A stretch of 64,000 nucleotides of DNA from Perca fluviatilis (lineage: Eukaryota; Chordata; Actinopteri; Perciformes; Percidae), in assembly GCF_010015445.1 (NCBI RefSeq), contig NC_053115.1, forward strand, positions 16,427,505-16,491,504, written 5' to 3'. A model generated the notes under the pieces. That model was given only the letters and a program-made list of their open reading frames with translations, ran no database searches and was not told the origin of the DNA. Numbering within the stretch: position 1 is the stretch's first letter; each line of letters opens with the position of its first letter. This document shows, in pieces, positions 1 to 11,645 of this stretch. The position numbers and the translations under genes are program-made.

Positions 1-158
1 CGTGCCCGCCTATGAAATTCACCAGTGACACTCAGAGGAATATAATACTCCTGTTTCCTCTCTGACTCACTGTGCTGATTGGTCAGAATCAGCCAGTGAG
101 CAGCAGCCGCTCACTCTCAAACTCAAACAGGGCATAAGATCATGATGTGATCATGTGA

Positions 159-197
<39 letters not shown>

Positions 198-922
198 CAT
201 ATATGTGTATAGGTACTGCTTTCACATATGAGTTTGTTTGCTTCAATTAAATCAGATTCGACAACAGTGCTGCAACTTTTGTGTGGCGCTGCTGTAAAAA
301 AATAAGAGACTGAGCTGACAGAGAGGTGAGATATGTACGCTCAAACATTCAGAGGAGAACCACAAGATACAGGTTCATATGTGGCCATGGAGGTCACATC
401 CAAGCCAAGCCAACATAACTAAATGTCATATCACCTCCGTTTAAGTATGTGACCCTGCTGCAAGACCTTCTGCACCCATCATAACTCTGTGAGATGTTGC
501 AAGAACTTGAGAAAGTACCTCAAGCTTATAGTCATGGAACAAACAACACAGGGCATGCAATACATATAGGATATGAAAATAAACTAGGCCTACTCATTAA
601 ACGCAGTGAATGTCCGTCAAAAATGTCCATATGCTGCAGAATCAATGGTTTACTCCAACAACGCTGTTTTTGTGTACAAACTCATGACTTCCCACTATAG
701 AGGCATCAGAGCATCACTGACCGTTCAGCCGTCAGCTGCACTGACAGATTCTCCATATGCTGGAAGACTACCGGACTGATCTTCTATACTCAAATATAGT
801 TCAGTTGCAATGTCGCTCGAGATGAGCAAATAACTGCAACCGCAGAAATAAAATAAGAAAAAGAAATAAAAGTGCCTCGGTTTTAGATTATATAATAGAT
901 TATAAAGAGAAAAGGAACTCAC
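1..922. other. Left-edge non-coding stretch
   Basis: No exon is recognisable here. The stretch holds one GT microsatellite at 161-196 and AT-rich sequence. Its short ORFs have no family resemblance, and their frames are not supported by splice sites. It could be intron of the putative minus-strand neighbour described at 923-1310. Confidence 0.5.
161..196. repeat. (GT)n microsatellite
   Basis: This is an uninterrupted run of 18 GT units. Confidence 0.97.
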
Positions 923-957
923 CATCTCTTCTCCTCTCATCTGTAAAAACTCAGATC
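923..957 (-). other. Candidate short exon of an unknown minus-strand gene
   Basis: On the minus strand a pyrimidine-rich tract ending in CCCCTTGCAG is followed by 35 bases that end in GAGATG and then the strong donor GTGAGT. The 35 bases contain ATGAGAGGAGAAGAGATG, which could start a reading frame (Met-Arg-Gly-Glu-Glu-Met). Together with the donor at 1066 this looks like the second exon of a gene whose body lies left of the window. I recognise no protein family in so short a piece. The splice signals are seen; the exon is inferred and may be chance. Confidence 0.3.
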
Positions 958-1066
958 CTGCAAGGGGAATTATGAACCAGTTTAAAAACAGGACCGCACA
1001 GTAATGATCTTTCTTTAAGAAATCACAACAGCGTATAAAAAGTAGGCAACACAAACACACACTCAC

Positions 1067-1240
1067 TTCTAATGTAGCAGCCTCCGTCCAGAGGAAATCC
1101 TATCTACCGTTAAAAGAAGAAAACGTCCCGGTTCGTCCAGAAGGTGCTGCGGGCTACAGCGTCACCAGAGGGGATCCGGTCCTGACTCCTCGAACAGAGG
1201 CAGATGTGCTCAGTGAAATATGTTCAACCCTGCTCGCCTC
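1067..1240 (-). other. Candidate non-coding first exon, GC-rich patch
   Basis: Read on the minus strand, this GC- and CpG-richer patch has no ATG. It ends in TTAGAA followed by GTGAGTGTGT, a near-ideal splice donor, with the gt at 1066-1065. That fits a 5' UTR exon splicing to the candidate exon at 923-957. The 5' limit is a guess. The same orientation and position, about 5 kb beyond the gnai2 3' end, would make it the next gene downstream on the same strand. In mammals a semaphorin-3 gene lies close downstream of GNAI2, but nothing in these bases identifies one. Confidence 0.28.
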
Positions 1241-1292
1241 CTTTTTTACAGCCTCGCGCGCTGCAGCCAGTTACAGCGACTTGTGTCTGAAT

Positions 1293-1310
1293 GAGCCAAT
1301 CAGAGCGCAG
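1293..1310 (-). promoter_or_regulatory. CCAAT-type box near candidate promoter
   Basis: GAGCCAATCAGAGCGCAG on the plus strand reads CTGATTGGCTC on the minus strand, a good NF-Y (inverted CCAAT) match. It lies just upstream of the candidate first exon, in a local CpG-rich patch (1250-1310). Motif matches like this are common by chance, so this is weak support only. Confidence 0.3.
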
Positions 1311-1461
1311 GAAGCTCACACAACTCACTTACAAACCCACCTCTGGCTGCAGCTAAACACAACTGCATGCATGCGAGAGATGCAAAGAAATAACCCTAAT
1401 AAATGATATCTTAGACCTCCAGAGGATAAAAAAAACATATACTGTTTTCCCTTTTTACTCT

Positions 1462-1518
1462 TATCACTTGAGTGTATCAAGTTTAGAACTAAACTAAACT
1501 TGATACACTCAAGTGATA
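1462..1518. repeat. Perfect 25-bp inverted repeat (hairpin)
   Basis: Arms 1462-1486 and 1494-1518 are exact reverse complements (TATCACTTGAGTGTATCAAG...) separated by a 7-base loop. It may be the relic of a small foldback element. No gene is associated with it. Confidence 0.9.
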
Positions 1519-3115
1519 CTGGAGATTAGCTCAGTAGCCTATAAATGAAGGAGACCATCAGAAATCTTTGACTTCAAAATCATTTCACTTCATGTTTTTG
1601 TTGAATTGGGTGAAATAACCCGGTTAAAAATCATGGAGTTACTTTCTGTGGTCCCTTTGTGTGAGTTTGTTTGTGTCTTAAAGCTTAACACTTAACACAA
1701 CTTAATTTAGTGCATTATGATCTATCTTGTTAATGTACCAAATACTTCCTCGATCAAGCATTTCTACAAAATGACAGGTAATCTTGTAGACAATTTGCAG
1801 TACAATTTTCCAACCGTCACAATATATTCTGTTTACTATCATAGAATACTTAGAACCCCATCACATATTCACATTTGGGAAGCTGTAATTTTGGATTTCT
1901 GGCATTTGTTATTCAGCAATTCAATATTTTTTTTATATTATTAATTGACATTAATTAATTAATTGTTTTAGCTCATTGATGAATCATTTGCGTGTGTGTA
2001 ATTAAACTTTGTGAAAATGCAGGCGAGATATGTTTTGAATTCCTTATCAATTATTTTTCTTTTGTATGATTGTTTTAAGATCACATTGAAACAAAAAAAA
2101 ATCTAAAACCATTGCACTCCTTTTTTGGCTCCTTGTAATTTTAGTAGATTAACAGAAGCTTGTCCTACTCGTGGTTCATTGTGAATCACTGATTCAGACC
2201 ATAAACAAAATACCTCCAATGTAAATGTGATCATCTGCACCCTAATTGGGCACTGAGCCTGTAACCCTGACAGTCGTTTGGCGCTCGACCTTCTATTCAC
2301 ACTATTCAGTCAATGGATGTTTATGCAAATCTGAGAGGAATGCATCTGGTCATTACTGTTGGGGGTAGATCCAGATCTGATGGCCTGCTGTTCAAGTGCA
2401 GATTTGTCTCCACAGCCAAGTCCAACATTAGCATACAGGTACTTGCGGCATGTCCAAACCTGCTTAACCAACTTGACCCTAACACATACGTATCACACTC
2501 TGTTCTCATTTTACTCTTTCAGGGAGATTTTAAGCTCTTTAACACAGAAAAAACGGTTTAGTTTTTCCCTATGGAATTCTCTGTCTAATCCTTCCACATA
2601 TTTCACTTACAACTTCAATATACAGTACTAGCTAACATTACAGTTTGGCAATAGTCAATTGACAAACTGCAAGTTCCTAAAAACTCCAGGCTTTTACTTA
2701 TACCAACATTAAGTTTCTAAAAAAAAAAAAATTCTACATAAAGGATGGTGCCTCCGCCTCCACTCTAAAAGCCCATTCACTCTACATTGCGCATTAAGTA
2801 ATTACATAGGGCTGCTAATGGAGTTGTGATTATTTCAATTTTCTACACAGGTCCCCCTCTATTCTGAGCATCCCTGCTTTCAGGAATGCCTAATGGATAT
2901 AATTATTATATGAGTTGGTACTTGAACACAATCCATGCCCATTAAGGTCACTGATGAATAGTTTACTCTTCTTTTTCATAATACTTCATTTTATAATCAT
3001 CCTGATGTTATGTCATAAGGTTTCTCTTGACATTAGATTCATAAAAATTGCAGTGGTGATGGTCATTGAGGCTGAGCCCTCAGATAATGAGTATTTGGTT
3101 CTGTAGTGTTCAGCC
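1519..3115. other. AT-rich intergenic stretch
   Basis: I see no exon, repeat boundary or RNA gene here. Two overlapping ORFs near 2313-2631 lie in different frames with no splice support and look accidental. Confidence 0.5.
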
Positions 3116-3235
3116 ATAAGGCCAATTTATGCTTCTGCATTTAATCGACGCCATGGGTACGTAGGCTACGTATGGGTACGTGGAGATATGCCGAACCCTA
3201 CGCTGTAGCCTTACAGCTCCAGCTACAACACCATC
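3116..3235. mobile_element. Possible partial MITE end
   Basis: The stretch begins GGCCAATTTATGCTTCTGC and continues with CGACGCC and repeated TACGT motifs, resembling ends of PIF/Harbinger-type fish MITEs as I remember them. I see no matching opposite end, so it would be a fragment. Confidence 0.3.
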
Positions 3236-3346
3236 AGGATGTTTTAAAGCATCAGATTTTTATGTTTGTGGGTCACTGTCGTTCACTGAGTCTTTCATTT
3301 CTGGCTTTGGGTTAGAATCATTAACAGATAATATTGACTAATTCAT

Positions 3347-3955
3347 TTAAGGGGAAAAGTTCATCCCAAAATCTAAAAAATCATATTTTTCTTCATACCT
3401 GTAGTGTTATTTATTAGATTGTTTTGGTGTGAGTTGCCCAGTGTTGGAAATATCGGCATTAAAGATGTGTGCCTTCTCTCGAAAATAATGGATCTAGATA
3501 GGACTCGGCTTGTGCTGCTCAAAGCGCCAAAAAACAACAACAACAACAAAAACCTCAACAGCAATGGCTGTTTCCAAAAATTATGACCCAGTTACTAAAC
3601 ATAATCCACACACCTGATTGTATGCAGTTTATTAACTAAAGCCACCAACCGTGTCAGAAGAGAGTGTACTCGTGAAATGAGAGGCTCGTGCTAGCTTGTG
3701 GAGAGTATTTTATAGCTAACCAATACTGCTAGCTAACATTACAGCTCAGCCGAGGAGGACACCATTAATGTTTACACCTCACAAGCACGAGCACCGCAAG
3801 CCGAGTGCCATTTAGTTCCATTATGTTCGATAGAAGGCAGACATCTCTACGGATGATATCTCAAACACTGGGCAACTCACAGCAAAACAATCTAGATTGA
3901 TTAAAGCACTACAGGTAGGAGGAAAACTATGTTTTGGGGTGAACTGTCTCTTTAA
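3347..3955. mobile_element. TTAA-flanked foldback MITE
   Basis: TTAA at 3347-3350 and at 3952-3955 bound about 600 bp. The left end runs GGGAAAAGTTCATCCCAAAA, and the right end read on the other strand runs AGAGACAGTTCACCCCAAAA. Behind these ends the two sides stay complementary for well over 100 bp: both carry GTGAGTTGCCCAGTGTT and a diverged TGYCTTCT tract. TTAA duplication suggests the piggyBac or Kolobok superfamilies. There is no transposase inside. Confidence 0.75.
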
Positions 3956-4157
3956 GGCAACATTTCAACATGAGAAATGGCTTGTAAACAAATAAATGTA
4001 CCTTTACTTTGACATGTTTTTATCAAATTGAACTCAACAGAACCTTTTAATTTACTGTGTGCAACAATTGAAATGCTATACTGATTTTGAACCAGGTGTT
4101 TTGCGTTCCTGAGAGGCTGAATGACTGGGACCGGTTGAGTCTTTCAGATGTAGAACC

Positions 4158-4173
4158 GCAGCGCCCTCTACAG
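4158..4173 (-). promoter_or_regulatory. CTCF-like motif
   Basis: On the minus strand CTGTAGAGGGCGCTGC matches the core of the CTCF consensus (AGRGGGCGCTR). It is a motif match only. It sits between the putative left neighbour and gnai2, a plausible place for a boundary. Confidence 0.3.
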
Positions 4174-5233
4174 AAAGCACTGCTGAAGGTTTAAGAAAAC
4201 TGGATTCAATTAAATCAAGTGCAGTTTTCCCGCACTTTTTTTTCTGTACAGGATGGTGGTAGTGTTTCTATTTCTGGCTTGATCTGCTGCTGTTTTTCAT
4301 GGGTTCTTTTTAAAATATACTGTACTTATCATATTGCCTTCATATCCTTGACTATTGATTGTTGCTGTTCATTTTCATAAGTGTATTCCTGCGACCTGTG
4401 TGTTAAGGCCTGCCTGCAAGCCAAGTTGAAGAAAAAATGTGTTCTGGTAACATTGGGCGTATCAGTAACACTGTTCAGTGACTCACAGACTGACTCACTG
4501 GGAGACAGATGCCAGTTGAAGTGGACCAGCGGCGAGTTAGATTGAATTGGCTGAAAAAGCACTGGTGGTAAAACCTTCCGAAAAATGTGCAGAGTTTCTG
4601 AGCAACCTTACCTAAACCTCATCTATACGCATGCAGTAGTGTTCAGCAAGAACTCCAATATTATGCGCCTACACTCATCAGTCCCCTCCCTACTTTATTC
4701 AGAGGTCTCAAAATGAGTATTACTCTTCTGGACAAGATTGACAGGATGAGTCTAAGGCTCAGTGCACTGGGAGCCAGTCATTAAGCTTTTTTATTTGTCA
4801 AATGAGGCTTTATAAATACTTATTAAATGGACAGACAATAAATATTGATCGGTCCTCGTCATTTCTTCTCTTCAGATGGTCTTTTTCTGTCTTTATATCA
4901 TAGCCCCGTATATAGCCAGTGTAAAAAAAAACTATCCTTTTTACAAAAGTAAAAGAAAACCATCTTTTCATACATCACCGTCTTTTATACTCATTGAAAG
5001 CAAAAATCTTTTATTCAACAAACTCCAGTTCAGAAAATTTAGTTGGCGACTAGATCTCTAACAGTGTAGTGTTATGTCCTGATCATGTTGTTTTACGTTA
5101 ATTACCAATTAGGTAGGCATACTTAATAGGCACTACTTTGTTAGAAAAAAAAAAAAAAGCATACCTGAAGACAAAACTGAGCTGAATGAGACTGACCAAG
5201 TAAGTCTGGACACGATGGCTGCACTTTAACAGT

Positions 5234-5248
5234 CCACTAGATGGTGCC
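5234..5248 (+). promoter_or_regulatory. CTCF-like motif
   Basis: CCACTAGATGGTGCC fits the CCASYAGRKGG part of the CTCF consensus, with T in place of C in the GGC core. It lies about 500 bp beyond the putative gnai2 poly(A) site. It is a motif match only. Confidence 0.25.
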
Positions 5249-5756
5249 ATCAGCCAGTTTAAGACATGTCTTCAGTAGGAAGTTGTAGTTTGGTTGACCT
5301 GAATGTGTCTGCATAAAACGGAATCATTATACCAAATATGTGTGTAAACATTTTTAGAAAATGCCAAGGATATTAAAAACGGTGGCCTATCCACGGTGGC
5401 CAATATTAGCTTACTTTAGATATAAATTGCTTTTCAACTAACATTATTGGGTTATTGACTTTCTGACCGTTCCATAATGGTGCTACTACTCCACTACATT
5501 TTAGTATTTACCACTATCCCTTATTTGTCACTTGTGGCCACAATGGATACTGTTCAGCAAAAGATTGCTTTTGTGGAAAATGATAATTTAAAACCCCCAA
5601 GTATGTCCATTCATGCTTGAAATCTAATCCTCCCGTGTAACAGTACAAATGTGTGTGAAGTCCACCAAATCTTTTTTGATAACAATGTTGTAATAAAACA
5701 TAAAAGTAACAAAACAGAGAGGAAGAACTACATGCAAGAGTCAACTGATCTCTACT

Positions 5757-6802
5757 TTTATTTAAATTAAATCATATAGGACTTTTAAAGCATTTTAATA
5801 TTTACCAAAACACATTAACTGTTTTCTGAATTAGATTTTCGTCTCTCATTAATTATCACTATATATTCATAGGTGCTAGGCAGAAAATGCAAGAAAAATA
5901 TAGGCGCACAGTAGGTCAAACAGTACTGAAAGCATATCTAGGAATTGGTTGTAAACAGAAGTCAAGGCACAAACATACTGAAACAGACATGGAAATGATA
6001 CTATAAAAGTGATAGAATGTTAGGTACACATACATACTTTAAATATCAGTTACATTTTTTTTCTCCATAATTCCCCCCTGCATGTGAAGCTCTTTTTTGT
6101 TTTATTTTTTTCAACATTTTAACATTTTTTATTATAATTTGTTAGATACTGTGCAGATTACAGAGCTAATATTTGCCATGTCGAGGCATGCAGAACAATA
6201 TACGGTTTGGCTATGAATGATGAACATATGTAAACATAAAAAAAAAGCACTTTCCTTTATCAATCATATTTATGTCCATGCCTGTGCTTCATCTCTTAAA
6301 AAATAAGCTTCATGTGATTAAAGGTTTAATAATTTGCACATCAGAATTTCTAAAAGTAAAATGAATGCATTTATATAAAAAAAGTTTTCCTTTGCCTCCT
6401 CTAGTAATTGAAAATGAAGAAGAAAACAAGAACAACAATACAATAATAAATGTTGATTTTTGTGGTCATAGCCCAAACAGTTAACGATACGAGAGACTGG
6501 ATCAGCATTCGTTGAAATTCTGCGAGGCTCGTCGGGTTTTCAGTCTCTTAGGTGTCTTTATAAAAAGCAGATCAAAGCAGGAATTGTGGTTGGCCAGTGC
6601 AGTCATTCATGATGTGTGTATATTCCCCCTATCTTTATGGTCATCAGAACTCTTCAAGTAATCTAATAGAGCACAAAAACACACACAAAAACACACACAA
6701 ATCTGTCATTTCAAATAGGCTTCATTTGTGACTTGGTAGAGAGCTGAATCACTTCCTGAGGCATTTCTTTGAACTCACCTTGACTCTTTCTCTGACATGT
6801 TT
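5757..6802 (-). other. gnai2 3' UTR (probable)
   Basis: This is the minus-strand sequence after the gnai2 stop codon, about 1 kb, AT-rich and without reading frames. AATAAA on the minus strand occurs at 5762-5757 and is followed by a T- and GT-rich tract toward 5700, a good cleavage context. Earlier AATAAA signals at 6133-6128 and 6106-6101 could give shorter transcripts. The UTR end is inferred, not shown. Confidence 0.55.
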
Positions 6803-6993
6803 TTAGAAGAGGCCACAGTCCTTCAGGTTGTTCTTGATGATGACGTCAGTGACCGCGTCGAACACAAACTGCACGTTCTTGGTGTCGGTGGCGCAGGTAA
6901 AGTGGGTGTAGATTTCCTTGGTGTCCTTCTTCTTGTTCAGGTCCTCGAATTTGGTCTGGATGTAAGCCTGAGCCTCCTCGTACTTGTTAGGGC
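6803..6993 (-). CDS. gnai2 exon 8: C-terminal exon of G protein alpha-i2
   Basis: This exon encodes the end of the inhibitory G protein alpha subunit, a GTPase at the inner plasma membrane that couples receptors to adenylyl cyclase inhibition. The 191 coding bases (residues about 293-355) follow the acceptor ccctcag and begin by completing a split Gly codon. They read [20 protein letters not shown] and continue to the stop TAA at 6805-6803. The G5 guanine-binding motif TCATDT is present, as is the receptor-contacting C-terminal helix ending NNLKDCGLF. The Cys four residues from the end is the pertussis toxin ADP-ribosylation site. A plus-strand ORF over this exon is an antisense shadow. Confidence 0.97.
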
Positions 6994-8024
<1,031 letters not shown>

Positions 8025-8240
8025 TCAGACTTTTTTTTCCATACAGACAGACCGCAGCGCCAAGGTCTCCCTCTGGAAACGCGGGTGCTCTCTCCCATTT
8101 ACAGTCAATTCTTTTTCTGCCTCCTCCTCTCTTCAGGGCCGGGTGTTTCACTGCACAGGCCGTGGCATTTTTCGTGGCATTTTGGTTCAGTGCAGTTGCT
8201 GTGGTAACAAGCGGCCTTAAGGGAGGTTGAAACATGTCAG

Positions 8241-8751
8241 CCATAGACTGTTAATATTAATGGACAACGCATACGGTTCGGCGAAGTGCTGCAAATGCGG
8301 AAGTGCCTTAAAGCTGCGTTCTATCTGAATTCCAGCAGGGGGGCAACGCGCGGCTGCAAAAGGAGGTCGGTCTATGAGAAAGTGACCCACTTCTCACGTG
8401 ATTTATTACCTCAGTACAACATTTTCATAATGCGTTTATGGTCTCAATCGCTAGTTTTAAGTCTTCTGCAACACAGAACGATGTTCGTTTGTTGAAATAT
8501 GGTCTCCTTGATTTTAAAATCGGCGATAAAGCAGGGGGTGTTTTATGTTTTATGATGCGATTGCCAGCAAAAGTGTGTAATAACGTAGAGTGTAAGCAGC
8601 TCCTCCCTCACTCCTCCCTCTCGTCTAAAATCATCACATCCGCAACCAGGATGGCTGCGCCCGTAATGGCAAACTCGACGACTCATAGTAGATCTCCACA
8701 AACCAATGGGTGACGTCACACGTGCTCTGTCCACTAATTTACAGTCTATGG
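8241..8751. mobile_element. MITE with CCATAGACTGT ends
   Basis: The left end CCATAGACTGTTAATATTAA and the reverse complement of the right end (CCATAGACTGTAAATTAGTG) form an imperfect terminal inverted repeat of about 25 bp around 510 bp. There is no transposase. This end sequence is familiar from dispersed fish MITEs. Superfamily not determined. Confidence 0.7.
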
Positions 8752-9665
8752 TGGCAGCGGCAGGTTTTTCCACTGAGATCCTATGTGACTTATTCATGAA
8801 GATGGAGGATACCTAGATGGATGAGGGAGGATGCTCATCTGGAAGGTGCCACACTGGTGATTTTCTCCATCTAACATTGAGAGGAAGCTTTTCATCTGGC
8901 AGCTAAAGGTAGAGCGTAACCATTTGCCAGCTTTACAGTATGCCAAGTAAGCAGAGCTCATTATAACAGTGACACACTTTAGACTGTTTACCTCAACAGT
9001 GTGTTTATCTCCAGCACTGCATACGCAGGCTAAATATATCACAGCAGTGCAGCACTGAAGAGGTGCTGGAGGTAAACATAGGCTAGTTGGATTTGATTTA
9101 TGTCTTCCAAAGAGAAATAAAATAAATCAAGACATATGAGACTTAAGTATTACACACAGCGGGCACAGAAGCGCACACAGTGTGTCATTTCCACGGCCTT
9201 GTTAAAGCAGATAATATTAGATATAGAATTTCCTCTGTTGTTTTTAAAGCAACTAATGTTTCCCATCAGATATAAAGTACAACGCTTCAGATTTCTTTAT
9301 CTCAATCGGGAATATATGTCGACAGAACACAAACACAATGACAAAACATTTACATTGTAAAAACGAGACAACTCCTGAGAAGCATGGCTGAAAACCGGCT
9401 TTCAAAATAAACTAAAGGGGTAACAATGAGTTTGTATTCTAGAACACATTTTCTCATTATTTATTTGTGTAATCCTGCTGTGATAACAACTCACTTACAA
9501 AACAGGGATAACACAAAAAGAAACCAGTTCATGTGTTTTCACTAATCTGTTTGTACTTCACTGAAGGTTTGAAAAGTATTGAGTGGGACGAGCCGTTTGG
9601 GTGAAAGACATCTTGAGCTTAGCTGCTGAAATGAGATCGCAACGTCACAAATCGGAAAACAAATG

Positions 9666-10147
9666 TTAAAGGTGCCCTGCCACACGTATTTCATTACTTT
9701 GTGATGATGTCTGAAGTTCTACCATGGACTAAAATTTTTTGTGGAAAAAATGCCTTGGTTACCATATTTCAAGCCATTCTAGTTTGGTATAGAAAGCCTG
9801 CAGGAAGACTCAGCTCGATTTGTGCCAATTCTCATTAATATTCAACAAGCTAAGCTGTTTGAATCTGATTGGCTTACAGCTAGCCAATGAGAGCCTGGCT
9901 GTCAGCATACTTTACCCAGCGCAACTGGGCGAGCTAATGAATAGTAATGGGCTCAGGCAACATGATGTCAGACTGACCAGCTTTTGTAATTGGCCGGATT
10001 TCTCTGCTTATTTCTTTTCAGTGGCTAGAGCTGACAGAGGAGGTAGCAGTTCATTTTCACATTCACAAAATAACACAAACACATATGGACCTAACATATT
10101 TCAAAGAATACAAGGAAAAACGGTTTTGTGTGGCAGGGCACCTTTAA
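9666..10147 (+). mobile_element. TTAA MITE, copy 1 (20-bp perfect terminal repeats)
   Basis: The element begins TTAAAGGTGCCCTGCCACAC and ends with its exact reverse complement, TTAA included. It has an AT-rich interior and no protein. A second copy in the opposite orientation is at 63126-63602. The TTAA duplication points to piggyBac- or Kolobok-type transposition. Confidence 0.85.
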
Positions 10148-10234
10148 CCTTTTCTGCAAACTTTACTGACTTTCCAAAAAAGGGGAAGAGCTTTTCTTCC
10201 AAATATGGTATGGTCATGAATATTTAGATGAGCT

Positions 10235-10373
10235 GCGCGCTGCTTGGTTGAGCCTTAGCCCCGTACACACACGTAGAGACGCGCGCTGATTGGTTGAGCG
10301 AATTGCCATACACACGCATTAGAGGTCGCGTGCTGATTGGTTGAGCGAATCCCCAATACACACACATTAGCGA
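10235..10373. repeat. Three-unit minisatellite, about 46 bp per unit
   Basis: Units begin near 10235, 10281 and 10325 with GCGCGCTG(C/A)TTGGTTGAGC or close variants and end in tracts of CACACAC type. Units two and three contain GATTGGTTGAGCGAAT, an inverted CCAAT-type sequence. It lies between a TTAA MITE and a foldback element. Confidence 0.8.
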
Positions 10374-10412
10374 CAGAATCTCAAATTCCAGACACTGCAA
10401 TGTTTCCTTACC

Positions 10413-11645
10413 AAATTCACTTCTGAGACTTTTTTATGCGAGAAATCAACTATATAAAGCTCAAATATGGGCCGTTTTACGAAAATGGATGGCTAATTGC
10501 AAATTTGGTAAAACTGTGTGTCGGAGTTCAGCTGCTTGTGTTGCTGCCTCGCCGCACGGCCTGCCTTCCTCCACAGACCCCGGCCTGTTGTGAGCTCGAT
10601 TGAGCTCCGGCACGGCTGCTGCAGCCCACAGCACCTCATACCCGCGCAAAGTCACCGTTTGGGCTGGTGGACTAGCTACCAAACGCCGCTGCTCTGACAG
10701 AGCTCCAGGGCCTGCATCTCCTCTCTTCCTGATAGCTAAATGGCCCGTTGTGTGAGAGTGAGAGCGCGGTCAGCGAGCTTGTTACACCAGCAATCTCTTA
10801 CCACATGTTACACACATGTCACGCCACTTATACAACATCTAACTAAATGTTTTATTAGGTTAACAACGGTGTCCAATTTCAAGTTAATTGACTATTTGTG
10901 AGCTGTAAGGGTTTCATTCGCTGCGACTGTCCCTTCAATCCTATGTGTACATATTGCGGCTAGTTAGCTTCATTTTTGGTCATAATTCGAGTATATTTAC
11001 AGTTTGAATTTCGTCACGCCACTTACACAACATCTAACTAAATGTTTTATTAAGCTAACAACGGTGTCCGATTTCAAGTTAATGAATTTTTGTGAATTCC
11101 AGAGGAATTCTAAGAGGAGGCTAGCTAGCTCTCACTGATAGAGCTACATCCAGCAGCAGGCTCTATCAATGAGACTCACAGACAAGCGGCGTTTATTTCC
11201 CCAATCGTTTGTTTAAATAACTCAACACATTATAATTACACACATTAAAAGAGTAACTGGAACCTGTGGTAAGAGAATGATGGCGTAACAAGCTCGCTGA
11301 CCGCGCATTCACTCACATACACCGGGCATTTAGCTAGCAGGAAGAGGGGAGTTGCAGGCCCTGGAGCTCTGTCAGAGCAGCAGCGTTTCGTAGTTCATTA
11401 GCCCAAAACGGTGACTTTGCGCGGGTATGAAGTGCTGTGGGCTGCCAGCCGTAACGGAGCTCAATCGAGCTCACAGCAGGCCGGGGTCTGTGAAGGGAGG
11501 CAGCAACACAGGCAGCACCGGCCTCTGAAGTCCGACACACAGTCGGACAAAATTTGCAATTAGACATACATTTTCGTAAAACGGCCCATATTTGACCTCT
11601 ACATAGTTGATTTCTCGCATAAAAAAGTCTCAGAAGTGAATTTAA
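10413..11645. mobile_element. Foldback element with arms of about 370 bp
   Basis: The left arm (about 10413-10805) and right arm (about 11268-11645) are diverged reverse complements. Both contain AAATTCACTTCTGAGAC, AAACGGCCCATATTTGA-type sequence, GGCCGGGGTCTGTG-type sequence and CAAGCTCGCTGACCGCGC-type sequence. Between them a 70-bp segment is present twice in direct orientation (10818-10887 and 11013-11082, beginning GTCACGCCACTTA). No transposase is visible. A TTAA-type right end, TATCACCCCTTTAA, lies further right at 11971-11984 and may belong to a larger host element. Confidence 0.75.

Larger units (their letters stand above)
3956..5756. other. Intergenic stretch downstream of gnai2
   Basis: No exon or complete repeat is visible. 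It holds A-rich runs and two CTCF-like motifs, listed separately. ORFs at 4329-4562 and 5514-5744 show no recognisable domain. Confidence 0.5.

Noticed and set aside
2313..2631. Pair of overlapping plus-strand ORFs near 2.3-2.6 kb
   Set aside because: Different frames, no domain and no splice support; the minus strand is also open, which indicates chance.
9820..10227. Plus-strand ORF of 135 codons
   Set aside because: It falls inside the TTAA MITE, and the other copy at 63126 does not preserve it.
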